Notes: generated from the sequence alone by a model not told the origin. A stretch of DNA of 33,851 nucleotides from a virus (IMGVR_UViG_3300025138_000167:1-33851); one strand, 5' to 3'. Counted from the stretch's first letter, positions 1 to 9,628 are shown. A program made the numbers and translations.

Positions 1-1250
1 GCATTAGGTACTGTACCACTTGATAAATCATCTGCATTATTTGTTACAACATCAAAGGCTGTATAGGCTATTATATCAACAACGTCACTATTAACCAATG
101 CAACGCCAAACACAACACTTGTTCCGTTTGTTGCAGTTATATCAACTGGTGCCATTCTAATACCATTCACAAACACATCTATCTGTCCCACAGTATATGC
201 TAGTGTATTGCCGTTTGAGTCTGATCCAGATACTGTTGTAGGTGTACCGGATATAGAATAATTAAATAGTGTTCTTCCTGTTCCAATTTGACTAACATCA
301 ATAACGTTATGGGCTATAATGTCAACTACATCACCAGCAACTAGTGTTTCACCAAATACAATACTGGTTCCATTTGTTGCAGTTATATCTGCAGCCGATA
401 CTCTTACTCCGTTAACATATACATCAATTTGTTCTGCAGTATATGCCAGTGTGGCACTATTTGCATCTGTACCGCTTAGTGTTGTTACACTTCCTGTAAT
501 ATTAAAAGTAAATTTTGTTCTACCAACAGAGCCGCTACTGCCTGAATCAGCCCAACTTAGTACGCCGCTACCATCTGTTGTTAGTTGTTGTCCTGCTGAA
601 CCATCAGCAGTAGGATATGTTAATCCAGCAACTTCTAATCCTGTACCATTAATTAATTTAAGTTCTGTGCTTGTAAGTCTTGCCGTAATAACATTTGATC
701 CTGCTTTTTTATTAGCAAATTCTAATAACCCGTCTTCAGTTCCATCACTTGCATCATCAATTTTTCCAGTAATTTTTGCAAATACTTGGCTAGATCCTGC
801 GTCATTGTCGCCTTTAAATTTTAATTGTCCTAAATAGTTTCCATCCGCTGCTGTGTCACTTGCATTTCTTGTTAGTGTAATTACCGGTCCTGCGGCTGAG
901 CCTGTAGTCGTGTCTGTTAAACTTGCTCCATCACTCTCAGCAGTAAAGGCACCACTAACTCCTGTTAAGTTGCTTCCATCACCATAAAATGCATTGGCTT
1001 TAATATCTGCGTAACTTGTTATAGTGACATTACCACTAGTTGTTCCAACTTCATCTGTATTAATTACTGCAAAATGATTTGCACTCTCATCATATATTAA
1101 CGCAACATTACCATCACTACCTCGTTCCATAACAATACCAGTATCTTTATCAGCACTTCCTGATTCTCCGCTATTGATTCTTATTAAAGGATCTGTTATA
1201 TTTGTTACATCAAAATTTACCTGGGCGGCCTTAGGTCTTGTTAATGGCAT
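1..1250 (-). CDS. Partial virion fibre/appendage protein (C-terminus off window)
   Basis: An open frame starts at the ATG at 1250 (minus) and runs off the left edge with no stop, so at least 416 residues are present. It begins MPLTRPKAAQVNFDVTNITD and continues with a segment containing RINSGESGSADKDTGIVMERG, a variant of the 'NSGESG...RG' module seen in the 1128- and 265-residue proteins here. Downstream are two consecutive copies of a roughly 80-residue unit, each beginning GRT and containing VDV(Y/F)VNG(V/I)R and DVVDIIA. Composition (Thr, Gly, Ser, Asn, Asp) and neighbours indicate a tail-fibre or baseplate-appendage protein that probably contributes to host contact. It lies after a strong terminator and has its own late-promoter motif about 40 bp upstream. 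The ribosome site (GGGA, about 10 nt before ATG) is weak. The exact role is unknown. Confidence 0.7.
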   Translation of the reverse strand, partial: MPLTRPKAAQVNFDVTNITDPLIRINSGESGSADKDTGIVMERGSDGNVALIYDESANHFAVINTDEVGTTSGNVTITSYADIKANAFYGDGSNLTGVSGAFTAESDGASLTDTTTGSAAGPVITLTRNASDTAADGNYLGQLKFKGDNDAGSSQVFAKITGKIDDASDGTEDGLLEFANKKAGSNVITARLTSTELKLINGTGLEVAGLTYPTADGSAGQQLTTDGSGVLSWADSGSSGSVGRTKFTFNITGSVTTLSGTDANSATLAYTAEQIDVYVNGVRVSAADITATNGTSIVFGETLVAGDVVDIIAHNVIDVSQIGTGRTLFNYSISGTPTTVSGSDSNGNTLAYTVGQIDVFVNGIRMAPVDITATNGTSVVFGVALVNSDVVDIIAYTAFDVVTNNADDLSSGTVPN

Positions 1251-1289
1251 TTTTAAATTCCCGTTCTTACTTGAATAATTATATAAACA

Positions 1290-1296
1290 TATTTAG
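1290..1296 (-). promoter_or_regulatory. Late promoter motif CTAAATA
   Basis: The minus strand reads GACTAAATATG here, about 40 bp before the start at 1250 and just after the terminator of the upstream gene. T4 late promoters are TATAAATA, and marine T4-like phages commonly use CTAAATA-type versions read by the gp55 sigma factor, which this window encodes. Confidence 0.55.
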
Positions 1297-1297
1297 T

Positions 1298-1325
1298 CAA
1301 AAAGAAAGGCCCCGGAGGGCCTTTC
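1298..1325 (-). terminator. Intrinsic terminator after the 1128-residue fibre gene
   Basis: A perfect 9-bp stem, GAAAGGCCC (1304-1312) with GGGCCTTTC (1317-1325), has a 4-nt loop. On the minus strand it is followed directly by TTTTT (1303-1299). It lies 22 nt past the stop at 1347 and just before the next late-promoter motif. Confidence 0.9.
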
Positions 1326-1346
1326 TAAGTTAGTTTTTTGCGTAAA

Positions 1347-4300
1347 TTACATACGGCCTACAACTACTTCAATAACGCCTTCTGCGCCGTCAAAGTCTTC
1401 TAGTGCCTTACCGATTACTGATCCCATTTTTGGATCTTCTTCAGCACGGGCCTTACCACCACCTGCACTTACAAGCATATCACCTTTAGCAATTTTACCT
1501 GTAACTTTACAAGGTACACGACCTTGTAATGCAACTGCGATACCGTCTGCATCACTGTTCATTAAGTATGCTGGGTTTGTTGAAACAACACCTGCAACCT
1601 TTTTACAATGATCGTCACCACACTCAGTTACTTCAGCGTCACCGCCAAACATTACCACAGTACCTGGAGCAATATTACCGTCTGCTTTATAGATCTCAGC
1701 CAAGTCAGCGTATTGTGCCGAAGTTGCTGTACCACTAAATGTACCAGCGTTAGTAATGTCGTTTCCGCCCATGTTAATGTCACCACTCATAGTACCACCT
1801 GTCAACTGTAATCTTGCGTTTACAGATGCGTTGATTGTACTTGCGAAGTTGGCGTCATCACCTAGTGCTGCCGCTAATTCGTTAAGTGTGTCTAATGTAC
1901 CAGGCGCACTATCTACTAGTCCGTTAAGCTCATTATCGACATATGCCTTAGTTGTTAAATGGTATGCATTACTTGGTGTGTAATTTGATGCAGTTAGAAT
2001 ACTACCTGCAGTCAATGTTAACAACGCCGCGTTATCTACATTAAACGCAATGTTACCTGAACCAGTATCTGTAACTGTAACACCAGTATCTGACTGGTTA
2101 ATAGCACTTGAACTGATTTCTTGTAAACCACTAGCAGTAAATGTAGCAACAGTTGAACCACCAACTTTAATCAATACTTGATCATTGTCAGCATCCATAA
2201 CGATCGACTCTTGACCGTCTGTACCTGTTATTGTTGTAACAGTTGATGTTGTTGTTAATACACGAGCATCAATAACATCGCCAGTTGCCGGAGCCTCTGT
2301 AAACGTTAATGTTGTTCCACTAATCGCATAAGCAGTTGTTGGAATCTGTACAACACCGTTTAATGCAACGATTGTTGTAGCAGTTGTACCACTTACACTT
2401 AATGTAAATGCAACTGTACTATCATCACCAGCAAAAGCGTCTGCTGTAATAACTGTAAAGTCAGTACCTGCATTCCACTCAGTACCTGTATATACTTCAA
2501 TAGCACCAGTTGAACTGTTAAAACGGAACATACCCGCTACACCAGTTGCTGGTCTTTGTGCTGAAGTACCTACCGGTAACATCATACTATCAGTTGCTTG
2601 AACTTTAAAAGTTGCACCAGTTGTAGCAGTTGTACCACCAACAATACCTGATGCAGCTGTAATTGCTCCACCAAATGCGGCACTTGTGTCGCTAATTGTT
2701 AATTGTGTACTTGTACCATTATCATCAATACCAGTTGAAGCGAAAGTACCAATTGTACCGCCTTGTATCTTATCACCTGAGATTTGATTGTCTGCTAATG
2801 TTAAAGTACCACCACTTACATCAATAGTTTTACCACTACCAGCAGTTACACTACCAGTTAAGTCACCAGTTACGTCACCAGTTACATCACCAGTTAAGTC
2901 GCCAGTAATGCTTGTTGAAGCAGCCAATGTTGTAAATGTACCTGCAGCCGGAGTATTTCCACCTACAACGCCATCGATTGGTCCAGCAAAACCAGTGTTT
3001 GCAGTAATAGTTGTACCAGTTACGGCTGCTGGAGTATTGTTACCCACAACGCCATCAATTGGGCCAACAAAGCCAGTGTTTGCAGTAATAGTTGTACCAG
3101 TTACGGCTGCTGGAGTAGTTCCACCAACGATACCATCTTGTGTACCTGTTACGTTACCTGTTACGTTACCTGTTAAGTTACCTGTGATATCAGTTGTTAA
3201 AGCAGATCCGTCAAATGCAGGACCGTCTGTTAATTCACCGTTTGCACCGGCTAGTACTAAATCACCTGATGTTAAGTCTTCAACTCTCATACTTCCGAAA
3301 GCCGCAGCACCTAAAGAACCACTGATAACACTTGAAGTATCAGTTGCATCTGCAATGTAGATAAACTCATTACCAGTTTCACTCATATCCGCTCCAAAAT
3401 AACCCTTCTTAGAAGCGCCATCATTGTGTAGGAATAAGATACCTCTGTCTAAACTATCTGCACTATCGGCACCAACCTGGAAGATTGGATCTGCAATAGT
3501 TACAACAGTTGAGTCAACAGTTGTTGTTGTACCTTGAACAGTTAAGTTACCAGCAACGATTAACGTTCCACCACTTCCATCTGGAGTTGGATCGATTGTT
3601 AAATCACCACTTGTACTTCTGATTGTACCACCATCTATTCTGATGTTACCTAGTGTAAAACCGTCTGCATCAATTTTGCCTTCTTCAGCACCATCAATGT
3701 TAAATGCGATCTTACCGTCTGACCCTGTGTCAGTTACAACAACACTTGAATTACCTTGTGTTATTGAGTTTTCTGCACCACTTAACTGATCGTCAACATA
3801 TTTCTTTGTTGCCGCGTCTTGGTTTGCAGTTGGATCTACTACGTTTACAATTTTGTTTGTACCAGCATCAATTGTACTAGAAGCATCAAAAGTAATACCA
3901 GCGGCAGTTAATGCACCGTTAATATCTACTGCGTTGAATGAACTTGTACCTGAGCCAGCAGTTACGTTACCAGTTAAGTCACCAGTTACGTCACCTGTAA
4001 TTGTACCAGATGCGCCTATAGTTGTAAATAGACCTGCAGCTGCTGTTGTTGCACCTACTGTTCCATTTAATGCGCCTGCAAAACTTGTATTTGCAGTAAT
4101 AACAGTACCTGTAATTGCAGCCGGTGTATTTCCACCAACGATACCGTCGATGTTACCAGTTACATTACCTGTAAGAGCACCTGCAAAGTTTGTGTTTGCA
4201 GTAATAACTGTACCAGTTACGGCAGCAGGTGTTGTTCCACCTACGATACCATCAACTGCACCAGTGTGAGCACCAGCAGAAGCACCTGTTAGGTCTCCAG

Positions 4301-4733
4301 CAAATCCTACACTAGCAGTAATTGTTGTACCAGTTACTTCTTTTGCTCTCATGTCGGCGTATGCTGCGATGGTTACGTTACCAGCAGTTGTTCCGTCATC
4401 AGTTGTTGTTGCGAAAGCAAATTGATCTAAGCTCTCATCAAAGATTACAGCCGCGTTTGCTTCTGAACCTCTGTTTATTATAAATCCACCATCAACTGAT
4501 GGTGCTCCCGATGCTCCACTACTTAGTAGTAAGAACGGATCGGCGATTGTTGTGTTTGTTGTGTCAACAGTAGAGGTTGTACCACTAACGGTTAAATTTC
4601 CGCTAACAGTAAGGTTACTACCGTAAGTTAAATTGTCAGCCAGTTTGCCAGCAGTAACCGAATTGTTGGCAAGTTTTGCATTGGTTACATTTAAATCTGT
4701 AATCTGGTTGGTTTTTATACGAGTAACAGCCAT
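1347..4733 (-). CDS. Large modular tail-fibre-like structural protein (1128 aa)
   Basis: A likely trimeric fibre or appendage protein. The N-terminal part has an NLTVSGTT...TIADPFLLLSSG module. Two clusters of glycine-rich repeats (DGIVGG(T/N)TPAA(V/I)TGT.ITANT.F.G, period about 27-35 residues) lie near residues 155-230 and 515-600. Near residues 690-830 come a VGTSAQRP module and an NGVVQIPTTAY module. Around residue 960 the segment VDSAPGTLDTLNELAAALGD matches the Phage_fiber_2 tail-fibre repeat. The last about 130 residues begin SAQYADLAEIYKADGNIAPG and end EVVVGRM; this resembles C-terminal autoproteolytic/chaperone domains of phage appendages (Peptidase_G2-like), an inference I cannot test. 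The start is supported by AGGAG upstream. It has its own late promoter and ends at a strong terminator, so it is a separate transcription unit. Confidence 0.8.
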   Translation of the reverse strand: MAVTRIKTNQITDLNVTNAKLANNSVTAGKLADNLTYGSNLTVSGNLTVSGTTSTVDTTNTTIADPFLLLSSGASGAPSVDGGFIINRGSEANAAVIFDESLDQFAFATTTDDGTTAGNVTIAAYADMRAKEVTGTTITASVGFAGDLTGASAGAHTGAVDGIVGGTTPAAVTGTVITANTNFAGALTGNVTGNIDGIVGGNTPAAITGTVITANTSFAGALNGTVGATTAAAGLFTTIGASGTITGDVTGDLTGNVTAGSGTSSFNAVDINGALTAAGITFDASSTIDAGTNKIVNVVDPTANQDAATKKYVDDQLSGAENSITQGNSSVVVTDTGSDGKIAFNIDGAEEGKIDADGFTLGNIRIDGGTIRSTSGDLTIDPTPDGSGGTLIVAGNLTVQGTTTTVDSTVVTIADPIFQVGADSADSLDRGILFLHNDGASKKGYFGADMSETGNEFIYIADATDTSSVISGSLGAAAFGSMRVEDLTSGDLVLAGANGELTDGPAFDGSALTTDITGNLTGNVTGNVTGTQDGIVGGTTPAAVTGTTITANTGFVGPIDGVVGNNTPAAVTGTTITANTGFAGPIDGVVGGNTPAAGTFTTLAASTSITGDLTGDVTGDVTGDLTGSVTAGSGKTIDVSGGTLTLADNQISGDKIQGGTIGTFASTGIDDNGTSTQLTISDTSAAFGGAITAASGIVGGTTATTGATFKVQATDSMMLPVGTSAQRPATGVAGMFRFNSSTGAIEVYTGTEWNAGTDFTVITADAFAGDDSTVAFTLSVSGTTATTIVALNGVVQIPTTAYAISGTTLTFTEAPATGDVIDARVLTTTSTVTTITGTDGQESIVMDADNDQVLIKVGGSTVATFTASGLQEISSSAINQSDTGVTVTDTGSGNIAFNVDNAALLTLTAGSILTASNYTPSNAYHLTTKAYVDNELNGLVDSAPGTLDTLNELAAALGDDANFASTINASVNARLQLTGGTMSGDINMGGNDITNAGTFSGTATSAQYADLAEIYKADGNIAPGTVVMFGGDAEVTECGDDHCKKVAGVVSTNPAYLMNSDADGIAVALQGRVPCKVTGKIAKGDMLVSAGGGKARAEEDPKMGSVIGKALEDFDGAEGVIEVVVGRM
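2953..3114 (-). repeat. Two tandem 81-bp repeats inside fibre gene
   Basis: Repeat one (2953-3033) and repeat two (3034-3114) are near-identical 81-bp units, with a partial third beyond 3114. On the minus strand each encodes a 27-residue unit with core VTGTTITANTGF(A/V)GPIDG. A more diverged cluster of the same unit lies at about 4060-4270. The repeat is in frame and so is protein architecture rather than a mobile element. Confidence 0.85.
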
Positions 4734-4767
4734 AAGTGAATCACTCCTCTTTATTATGGTTTATTGG

Positions 4768-4780
4768 TTTGGTCGGACCA
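4768..4780 (-). promoter_or_regulatory. Short inverted repeat in 5' leader of 1128-aa fibre gene
   Basis: TTGGT/ACCAA arms (5 bp, loop CGG on the plus strand) lie between the late-promoter motif (4784-4792) and the start codon at 4733, so they would be in the mRNA leader. No function can be assigned. Confidence 0.3.
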
Positions 4781-4783
4781 ACT

Positions 4784-4792
4784 GTATTTATA
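4784..4792 (-). promoter_or_regulatory. Late promoter TATAAATAC
   Basis: The minus strand reads TATAAATAC, an exact T4 late-promoter core, 51 bp before the ATG at 4733 and within the 108-bp gap after the 428-residue gene. It is the best match to the T4 consensus in the window. Confidence 0.7.
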
Positions 4793-4841
4793 AAGGTCGT
4801 GTGGTTTATTACTACTACGTTAACGTTTTAACGAATAAAAT

Positions 4842-6128
4842 TTAATGGAAATCTACCCAAACACTATTTGCATAACCTTGGAATTTATTTGTAGTTGTAT
4901 TATAAATAACCATTCCATTGGCTGCTGTAAGAGCGTTACGTTGCGTTGTTGTCATACTTGCTAACTGTACTGCATTACTAAATGCACTTTTGCTGTTTTC
5001 TAATGCAAGTACTTCGGTACCGGCTGCATCAAAACGTATTGTATCGTCATCTGCGCCTTCTTCAACTTGTATTCTAGTATCACTGTCTGAATCTGACATT
5101 CCTCTAATAGTAGTTACAAGTCCTAGTTTTCTAACTTCAATTCTATCGCCAGTTACTGGTGCTCCGGTAAATGTTAATGTTGTTCCGCTAACGCTATACG
5201 CTTGGGTTGGCTCTTGTACAACACCATTAAGTGTTACCATTACAGTTGCACTATCTGCCGCACTATTAAGTGTAAATGCAGTTGTAGTACCATCTCCAGC
5301 AAATGCCTGTGTACTAATGGCTCCTGTACTTGCTCCAACTTGGACCCAATCAGCACCGTCATATACTTCAACTTTGTCATCATCATCGTTGAATCTTATC
5401 ATTCCGTCTAATGGTGTTCCTGGACGTTGTGCTGATGTTCCTACTGGAATAATCAGTGCCGTAGTTGCATCAATATCAACTACACCTGCTCCTTGTGGTT
5501 GTAATACAATATCATCACCACTGTTAGTTGGTGTAATAGTTGATCCGCTAACATCTAAACTTGCAACCTGTGTGTCTGAACCTGGTGCTGAACCTACTCC
5601 AAATGTGCCTGTATACCTTGCACCTGTAATATAAACACTTGCTCCAGAAAAGTTTTTACCTGCTGGTAAGTTTGTACCAATAAAATGTAGTACTCCAGAT
5701 TGATAATCAAAAAACCATTCATCATTACTACCACTACCACCAGCAAAAACTTTATTACCAATTACTGCGGCACTACCCGGAGAACTAGCAGTATGTACAT
5801 AAACACTAACCAAATAAGTACTTCCAAACTCTGGCGGTATCCAATCAGTTGTACCTGTCTTCCAAGTTCTGTTTGCTGTTGAAGTTACATCTTCAGTACA
5901 TTCAACAGGTGCTGAACTTGTATATACCGTTACCGGTGTAGCACTAGTGGAAGGTATAGTTCCAGGAATACTACCGGCTGATTGCCATACTTTATCCCCA
6001 CGTACTAACATCGGACTTGCTATTGATTCGTTAGCCGCTGCCTTTGATGCATTTGTATCAGTTTTACTAACTGCAAAACCTAATTTTTTAAATAAGTAAT
6101 CAACTTTTTGGGTATCTGAAATAGCCAT
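4842..6128 (-). CDS. Modular virion protein (428 aa), fibre-associated
   Basis: Structural protein of the fibre cluster. The first about 30 residues (MAISDTQKVDYLFKKLGFAV) recur in marine T4-like virion proteins and may be an attachment segment. Mid-protein are VGTSAQRPGTPLDGMIRFND...VEVYDGADW (about 225-260) and a module with TAFTLN...VTLNGVVQEPTQAY (about 275-335), both shared with other proteins here. The C-terminus ends in a variant of the first module (NGMVIYNTTTNKFQGYANSVW). Its ATG overlaps the stop of the preceding 1139-residue gene (TAATG), suggesting translational coupling. Molecular role unknown; an appendage or decoration component is most likely. Confidence 0.7.
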   Translation of the reverse strand: MAISDTQKVDYLFKKLGFAVSKTDTNASKAAANESIASPMLVRGDKVWQSAGSIPGTIPSTSATPVTVYTSSAPVECTEDVTSTANRTWKTGTTDWIPPEFGSTYLVSVYVHTASSPGSAAVIGNKVFAGGSGSNDEWFFDYQSGVLHFIGTNLPAGKNFSGASVYITGARYTGTFGVGSAPGSDTQVASLDVSGSTITPTNSGDDIVLQPQGAGVVDIDATTALIIPVGTSAQRPGTPLDGMIRFNDDDDKVEVYDGADWVQVGASTGAISTQAFAGDGTTTAFTLNSAADSATVMVTLNGVVQEPTQAYSVSGTTLTFTGAPVTGDRIEVRKLGLVTTIRGMSDSDSDTRIQVEEGADDDTIRFDAAGTEVLALENSKSAFSNAVQLASMTTTQRNALTAANGMVIYNTTTNKFQGYANSVWVDFH

Positions 6129-9100
6129 TAACTTGCCTCCCCTATACTAAGCGAGGTAATACTTTGTCCACTTGTTAATGCAATTCTTACTAGTACAACA
6201 CTTCCTGTTGCGTTTGACATATTTTCACTACCTAATGTCATTGTGTATCCACCACTTAAACTGCTACCAGTTGGTATAACGTCTGCACCTGTACTTGCAC
6301 CGCCGTCCACACCGTTACCACCGTTGCCTGTGTCACTTCCAGGAACACCTGCACCAGCATACTGTGCCGTACCTGGAATCCATCCGTTTAATCCACTTGC
6401 ACTATCAATTCCCGTACCCGGTGCTGCAAACCAAACACCTGCTACACCAGAACTAGTAATGCTAAGATCAAAGTTTGCAACAACTTTTCTACGGAAAGCA
6501 AATGTAAAGTATTGCGTACCTGTATCGCTGCTTCTATCAGGGCCTGCTGGTAAACTAGTACTATGGTCTGTTACATCATATTTTAATGTACCAAAAATAA
6601 CACTTGCTTCTTTAGTTCCACTAACTGAAGTTGCTCCTGCAGTTGTATAAGGACTATTTGTATAAAAGTTTGTACTACCTGTAAATGACGGAGTGTCAGT
6701 TGTATCACTTAAAAAGTCTTTAATTCTTACGCCATCATCAGTAAAATCGCCGTTACCTAAACTGTCAGCAACTGGAATAGAAAATTCACTAATACCACTT
6801 GGTGTTTCACTTACTAGTGTTACAACTTGGTTTAATTCTGCGTAACTTCCATTGCCATTTACATTGGTTGCTCTAAATTGGAGTTTTCTACTTGCAGTTA
6901 CACTTGAACTTGTGAGTGTAATTGTTTGATCACCTATTGCATACTTGCTACTACTGTTTAATCCTGTACTTGCAGTTGGAACACTACTTACTAAGTAAGT
7001 ACTTGCTCCTTCAAGATTAGCATATGATTTATACTGTGTTGAAATAATGCTATCACTTGTACCACCAACTGATGTGCCATTAGCAATAGTAAAAACACTA
7101 CTTGTATCTCTATACGTTTGACCGATCCAGTCGTAAAGTTGAACACCACTCAATGTAAGTGTACTACCTGCACTGTAATAAGGAATACCCGAAATATAAT
7201 TATATGTAACTGATCCTTCTGTAAGTGTTGCTCCACTTAAATCAACTGTTGGTGTACTAGTTACACTATCAATAATAACAGATACATAATTTGTGTTTCC
7301 TGTTGTTGTGTGTTCAAGTCTTTGATCGTTTACACCGGCACTATAACTACCTGTTGCTTGTGTAATCTTTGCATCAAATGTTTGATAAAAACCTGTTGGG
7401 TATGTTGAACTACTAATTGTATCGTGTGCATCTCTTTGATCTGAAACTATAAGAGCACCTGTTGTACCTGTCTGATTAAGTGCGGTACTAAATGTTCTAT
7501 TACCAGCATCTGCACCGTTTATAGTTGCAGTAAGTGTACCTGCAGTTCCATCATATACGTTAGTAACATTGTTAGTATCTATTGTTCCACTTGTATACCT
7601 TCTAGCAGTAGTTGTTGTTAGACTTGCTCCTGCACTTAGTGGATTGGTTGCACTATTATCCGTAAAGCCGTGTGCTAGTTTTGGACTTGTTCCTTGATAA
7701 CTATCTTGTAATGTTAAACTTTCTGCACTTAATCCGTTTGGAGCAGACGGTACTGCATTAACTTGAAATACTAAACTATCAGTATCTGTTTGTGCTGAAA
7801 TATCTGGTGTTCCGTTTGCAGTAAAGTTTAATGTTTTGTTTCCTGTGCTTACTCCAGTAAAATCGTGTCCTAATGTTGCCCCAATTGATCCAGCACTTGA
7901 ACCGTCTTCAGTCACTGTATCGTTTGAACTGCCATCATTCCAGTTATAAACATAGTCATCTGCATTTTGTGTTGTATTAGTAACTGTAACCAATGCATGA
8001 TTTACACCGTCATAAGTTACACCATCATATACGTCATATTGATTGTCACCGCTTCTGTCACTAATTCTGTTAGCAGTTCCGCTGATGTTTGCTCTTACAT
8101 CAGGCTCAACATGTACTGTAAAGTTTGTGCTTATAAACGGACTACTTGTATGGTTACTAGTAACACGCAAGTTACCTGTATAATCTTGCGGTGTTCCACT
8201 TGCTTGATCTGAACCACTTAGTATATAAGTGTGACTTATTGTTTGCCCTGTATCGCCACTACCATTATTTCCTGTGTTTACTGTTTGTGTTGTGCCATCG
8301 CCCCATGTATACACATATTGAATTCCGTATGTACTATAGTTGCCTATTGTATTTTCTGTATTGTTTGTAAACGTAACCGGTAAGCCACTGGTTGCACTTT
8401 CGTTAATTCCTGTTGTGACGCTTAATCCTACTGTTGGTGTGTGATCATCATATATTTTTACAACTTCTGAATCGTCAGTCGGTACTGCACTCGGTAACGC
8501 AGTACTATGAGAATCAAGTGTTAATTCAACTGTTCTACTTACTTCTGTTTCTGTGCTTGTAGCAAATGTATGTGCTAATCGTGTTCCTGTTACGCCACCT
8601 GCATCACTGTCTGATGTAACAACGTTATCGCTTGAACCGTCGCCCCATGCGTATGTATACTGAACAGTTGCTCCAGTTGTATTTGTTGTATTGTTTTGAA
8701 AATATACTGTAGCACCATCGTCCCAATATGTAATTGGACTTCCGCCACTTACCGCGGCATAGGCTGCAAAACTAACTACTGGGTCAGCAGTATAGATTGT
8801 AACATAACTTGTTCTTGCCTTTTGTGATGAACTTCCTGCACCTTCACCGCTGGTGTTACTTGCCGTAACCGTAACTGTAAAAGGGCTTCCGGTGTTAGTT
8901 GCATAAACGTGACTAGGAGTAGTAGACGAAGTTGTTGTATTAGATGTTCCATCTCCCCAATCAATTACATACTGATTGGCGTTACCATCTGAACTAATAC
9001 TAAGAGTAACGTTCATACCAGCACCACCAGTTAAAGGACTTCCTGTAAAGTCTGCGTCTATTACTGCTGTATTATTAATAACGTTACGAGATAGTTCATT

Positions 9101-9547
9101 TAAATCGTCAATTGAATTAGTAACTTTAGTTGCCGTAGTCCAACTATTAATTGCACCGTATTGTGTTAAACTTGAATCTGAGGGTGTAGATAAACTAACA
9201 TCCATTCCTGTCAGACCGCCACCACCGCCTGATGCTAAATTACCTAACGAATTCCAAGTTAAATTACCCGAGCCATCGGTGGTTAAAACATAGTCTGCAC
9301 TTCCGCCGCCAATAGTAATATTAGTTGCGTCTGTACCTAAGTCTAAGTCACCGGCTACACTTCTAATTGCAGATCCGCTAATCGTTACATTATCTGCTTG
9401 TAATGTTGTTGTGGGGGTTGATGTTCCTATACCTATTCGACTGTTTGCTACGTCGAGGTATAATAAATCTGTTTCAAATGATAGATCTGTGCCTAATCTC
9501 TCAAGATTATTCTTGAGCATAGCACCAGAAATTCTTCCTATTGCCAT
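6128..9547 (-). CDS. Giant tail-fibre/appendage protein with PKD-like domains (1139 aa)
   Basis: The N-terminus MAIGRISGAMLKNNLERLGT, then LLYLDVANSRIGIGT, resembles the head of fibre proteins in T4-like marine phages. From about residue 175 to 590 there are repeated immunoglobulin-like PKD domains, recognised by DWGDGTSN (about 196), YAWGDGSSDN (about 300), YTWGDGTTQ (about 425) and YNWNDGSSND (about 535), each followed by a Gly/His-Val-Tyr or His-Thr-Phe type strand. The middle and C-terminal thirds are Ser/Thr-rich beta-type sequence ending in an Ala/Gly-rich domain containing GVAGVWFAAPGTG. PKD folds in phage fibres usually serve as spacers or carbohydrate-binding modules, so host-surface recognition is inferred. 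Start supported by AGGAAGAG upstream. It leads the operon that continues into the 428-residue gene. Confidence 0.78.
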   Translation of the reverse strand: MAIGRISGAMLKNNLERLGTDLSFETDLLYLDVANSRIGIGTSTPTTTLQADNVTISGSAIRSVAGDLDLGTDATNITIGGGSADYVLTTDGSGNLTWNSLGNLASGGGGGLTGMDVSLSTPSDSSLTQYGAINSWTTATKVTNSIDDLNELSRNVINNTAVIDADFTGSPLTGGAGMNVTLSISSDGNANQYVIDWGDGTSNTTTSSTTPSHVYATNTGSPFTVTVTASNTSGEGAGSSSQKARTSYVTIYTADPVVSFAAYAAVSGGSPITYWDDGATVYFQNNTTNTTGATVQYTYAWGDGSSDNVVTSDSDAGGVTGTRLAHTFATSTETEVSRTVELTLDSHSTALPSAVPTDDSEVVKIYDDHTPTVGLSVTTGINESATSGLPVTFTNNTENTIGNYSTYGIQYVYTWGDGTTQTVNTGNNGSGDTGQTISHTYILSGSDQASGTPQDYTGNLRVTSNHTSSPFISTNFTVHVEPDVRANISGTANRISDRSGDNQYDVYDGVTYDGVNHALVTVTNTTQNADDYVYNWNDGSSNDTVTEDGSSAGSIGATLGHDFTGVSTGNKTLNFTANGTPDISAQTDTDSLVFQVNAVPSAPNGLSAESLTLQDSYQGTSPKLAHGFTDNSATNPLSAGASLTTTTARRYTSGTIDTNNVTNVYDGTAGTLTATINGADAGNRTFSTALNQTGTTGALIVSDQRDAHDTISSSTYPTGFYQTFDAKITQATGSYSAGVNDQRLEHTTTGNTNYVSVIIDSVTSTPTVDLSGATLTEGSVTYNYISGIPYYSAGSTLTLSGVQLYDWIGQTYRDTSSVFTIANGTSVGGTSDSIISTQYKSYANLEGASTYLVSSVPTASTGLNSSSKYAIGDQTITLTSSSVTASRKLQFRATNVNGNGSYAELNQVVTLVSETPSGISEFSIPVADSLGNGDFTDDGVRIKDFLSDTTDTPSFTGSTNFYTNSPYTTAGATSVSGTKEASVIFGTLKYDVTDHSTSLPAGPDRSSDTGTQYFTFAFRRKVVANFDLSITSSGVAGVWFAAPGTGIDSASGLNGWIPGTAQYAGAGVPGSDTGNGGNGVDGGASTGADVIPTGSSLSGGYTMTLGSENMSNATGSVVLVRIALTSGQSITSLSIGEAS

Positions 9548-9576
9548 TTTATTCTCTTCCTACACCACTGTTCATT

Positions 9577-9592
9577 CCCGGGTGTGCCTGGG
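9577..9592. promoter_or_regulatory. Leader hairpin before the PKD fibre gene
   Basis: CCCGGG and CCTGGG arms around TGTG (six pairs including one wobble on the plus strand; one A-C mismatch on the minus transcript) lie between the late promoter at 9601-9608 and the start at 9547. They may stabilise the mRNA leader. Confidence 0.3.
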
Positions 9593-9600
9593 TATAATGT

Positions 9601-9608
9601 TATTTATA
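9601..9608 (-). promoter_or_regulatory. Late promoter TATAAATA
   Basis: The minus strand carries TATAAATA 54 bp before the ATG at 9547, in the short gap after the 147-residue gene. An exact T4-type late core. Confidence 0.65.
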
Positions 9609-9628
9609 CTTAGAAAACAAAAAGAAAT

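Noticed and set aside
2953-3114. Tandem repeat considered as CRISPR-like or an origin iteron
   Set aside because: Units are contiguous without spacers and in frame with the fibre protein.
319-5634. Long plus-strand frames opposite the fibre genes (for example 319-837, 2788-3360, 4918-5634)
   Set aside because: They are antisense shadows of repetitive, Thr/Gly/Val-rich minus-strand genes; composition is Pro/Val/Ser-biased, and no ribosome sites or operon fit is seen.
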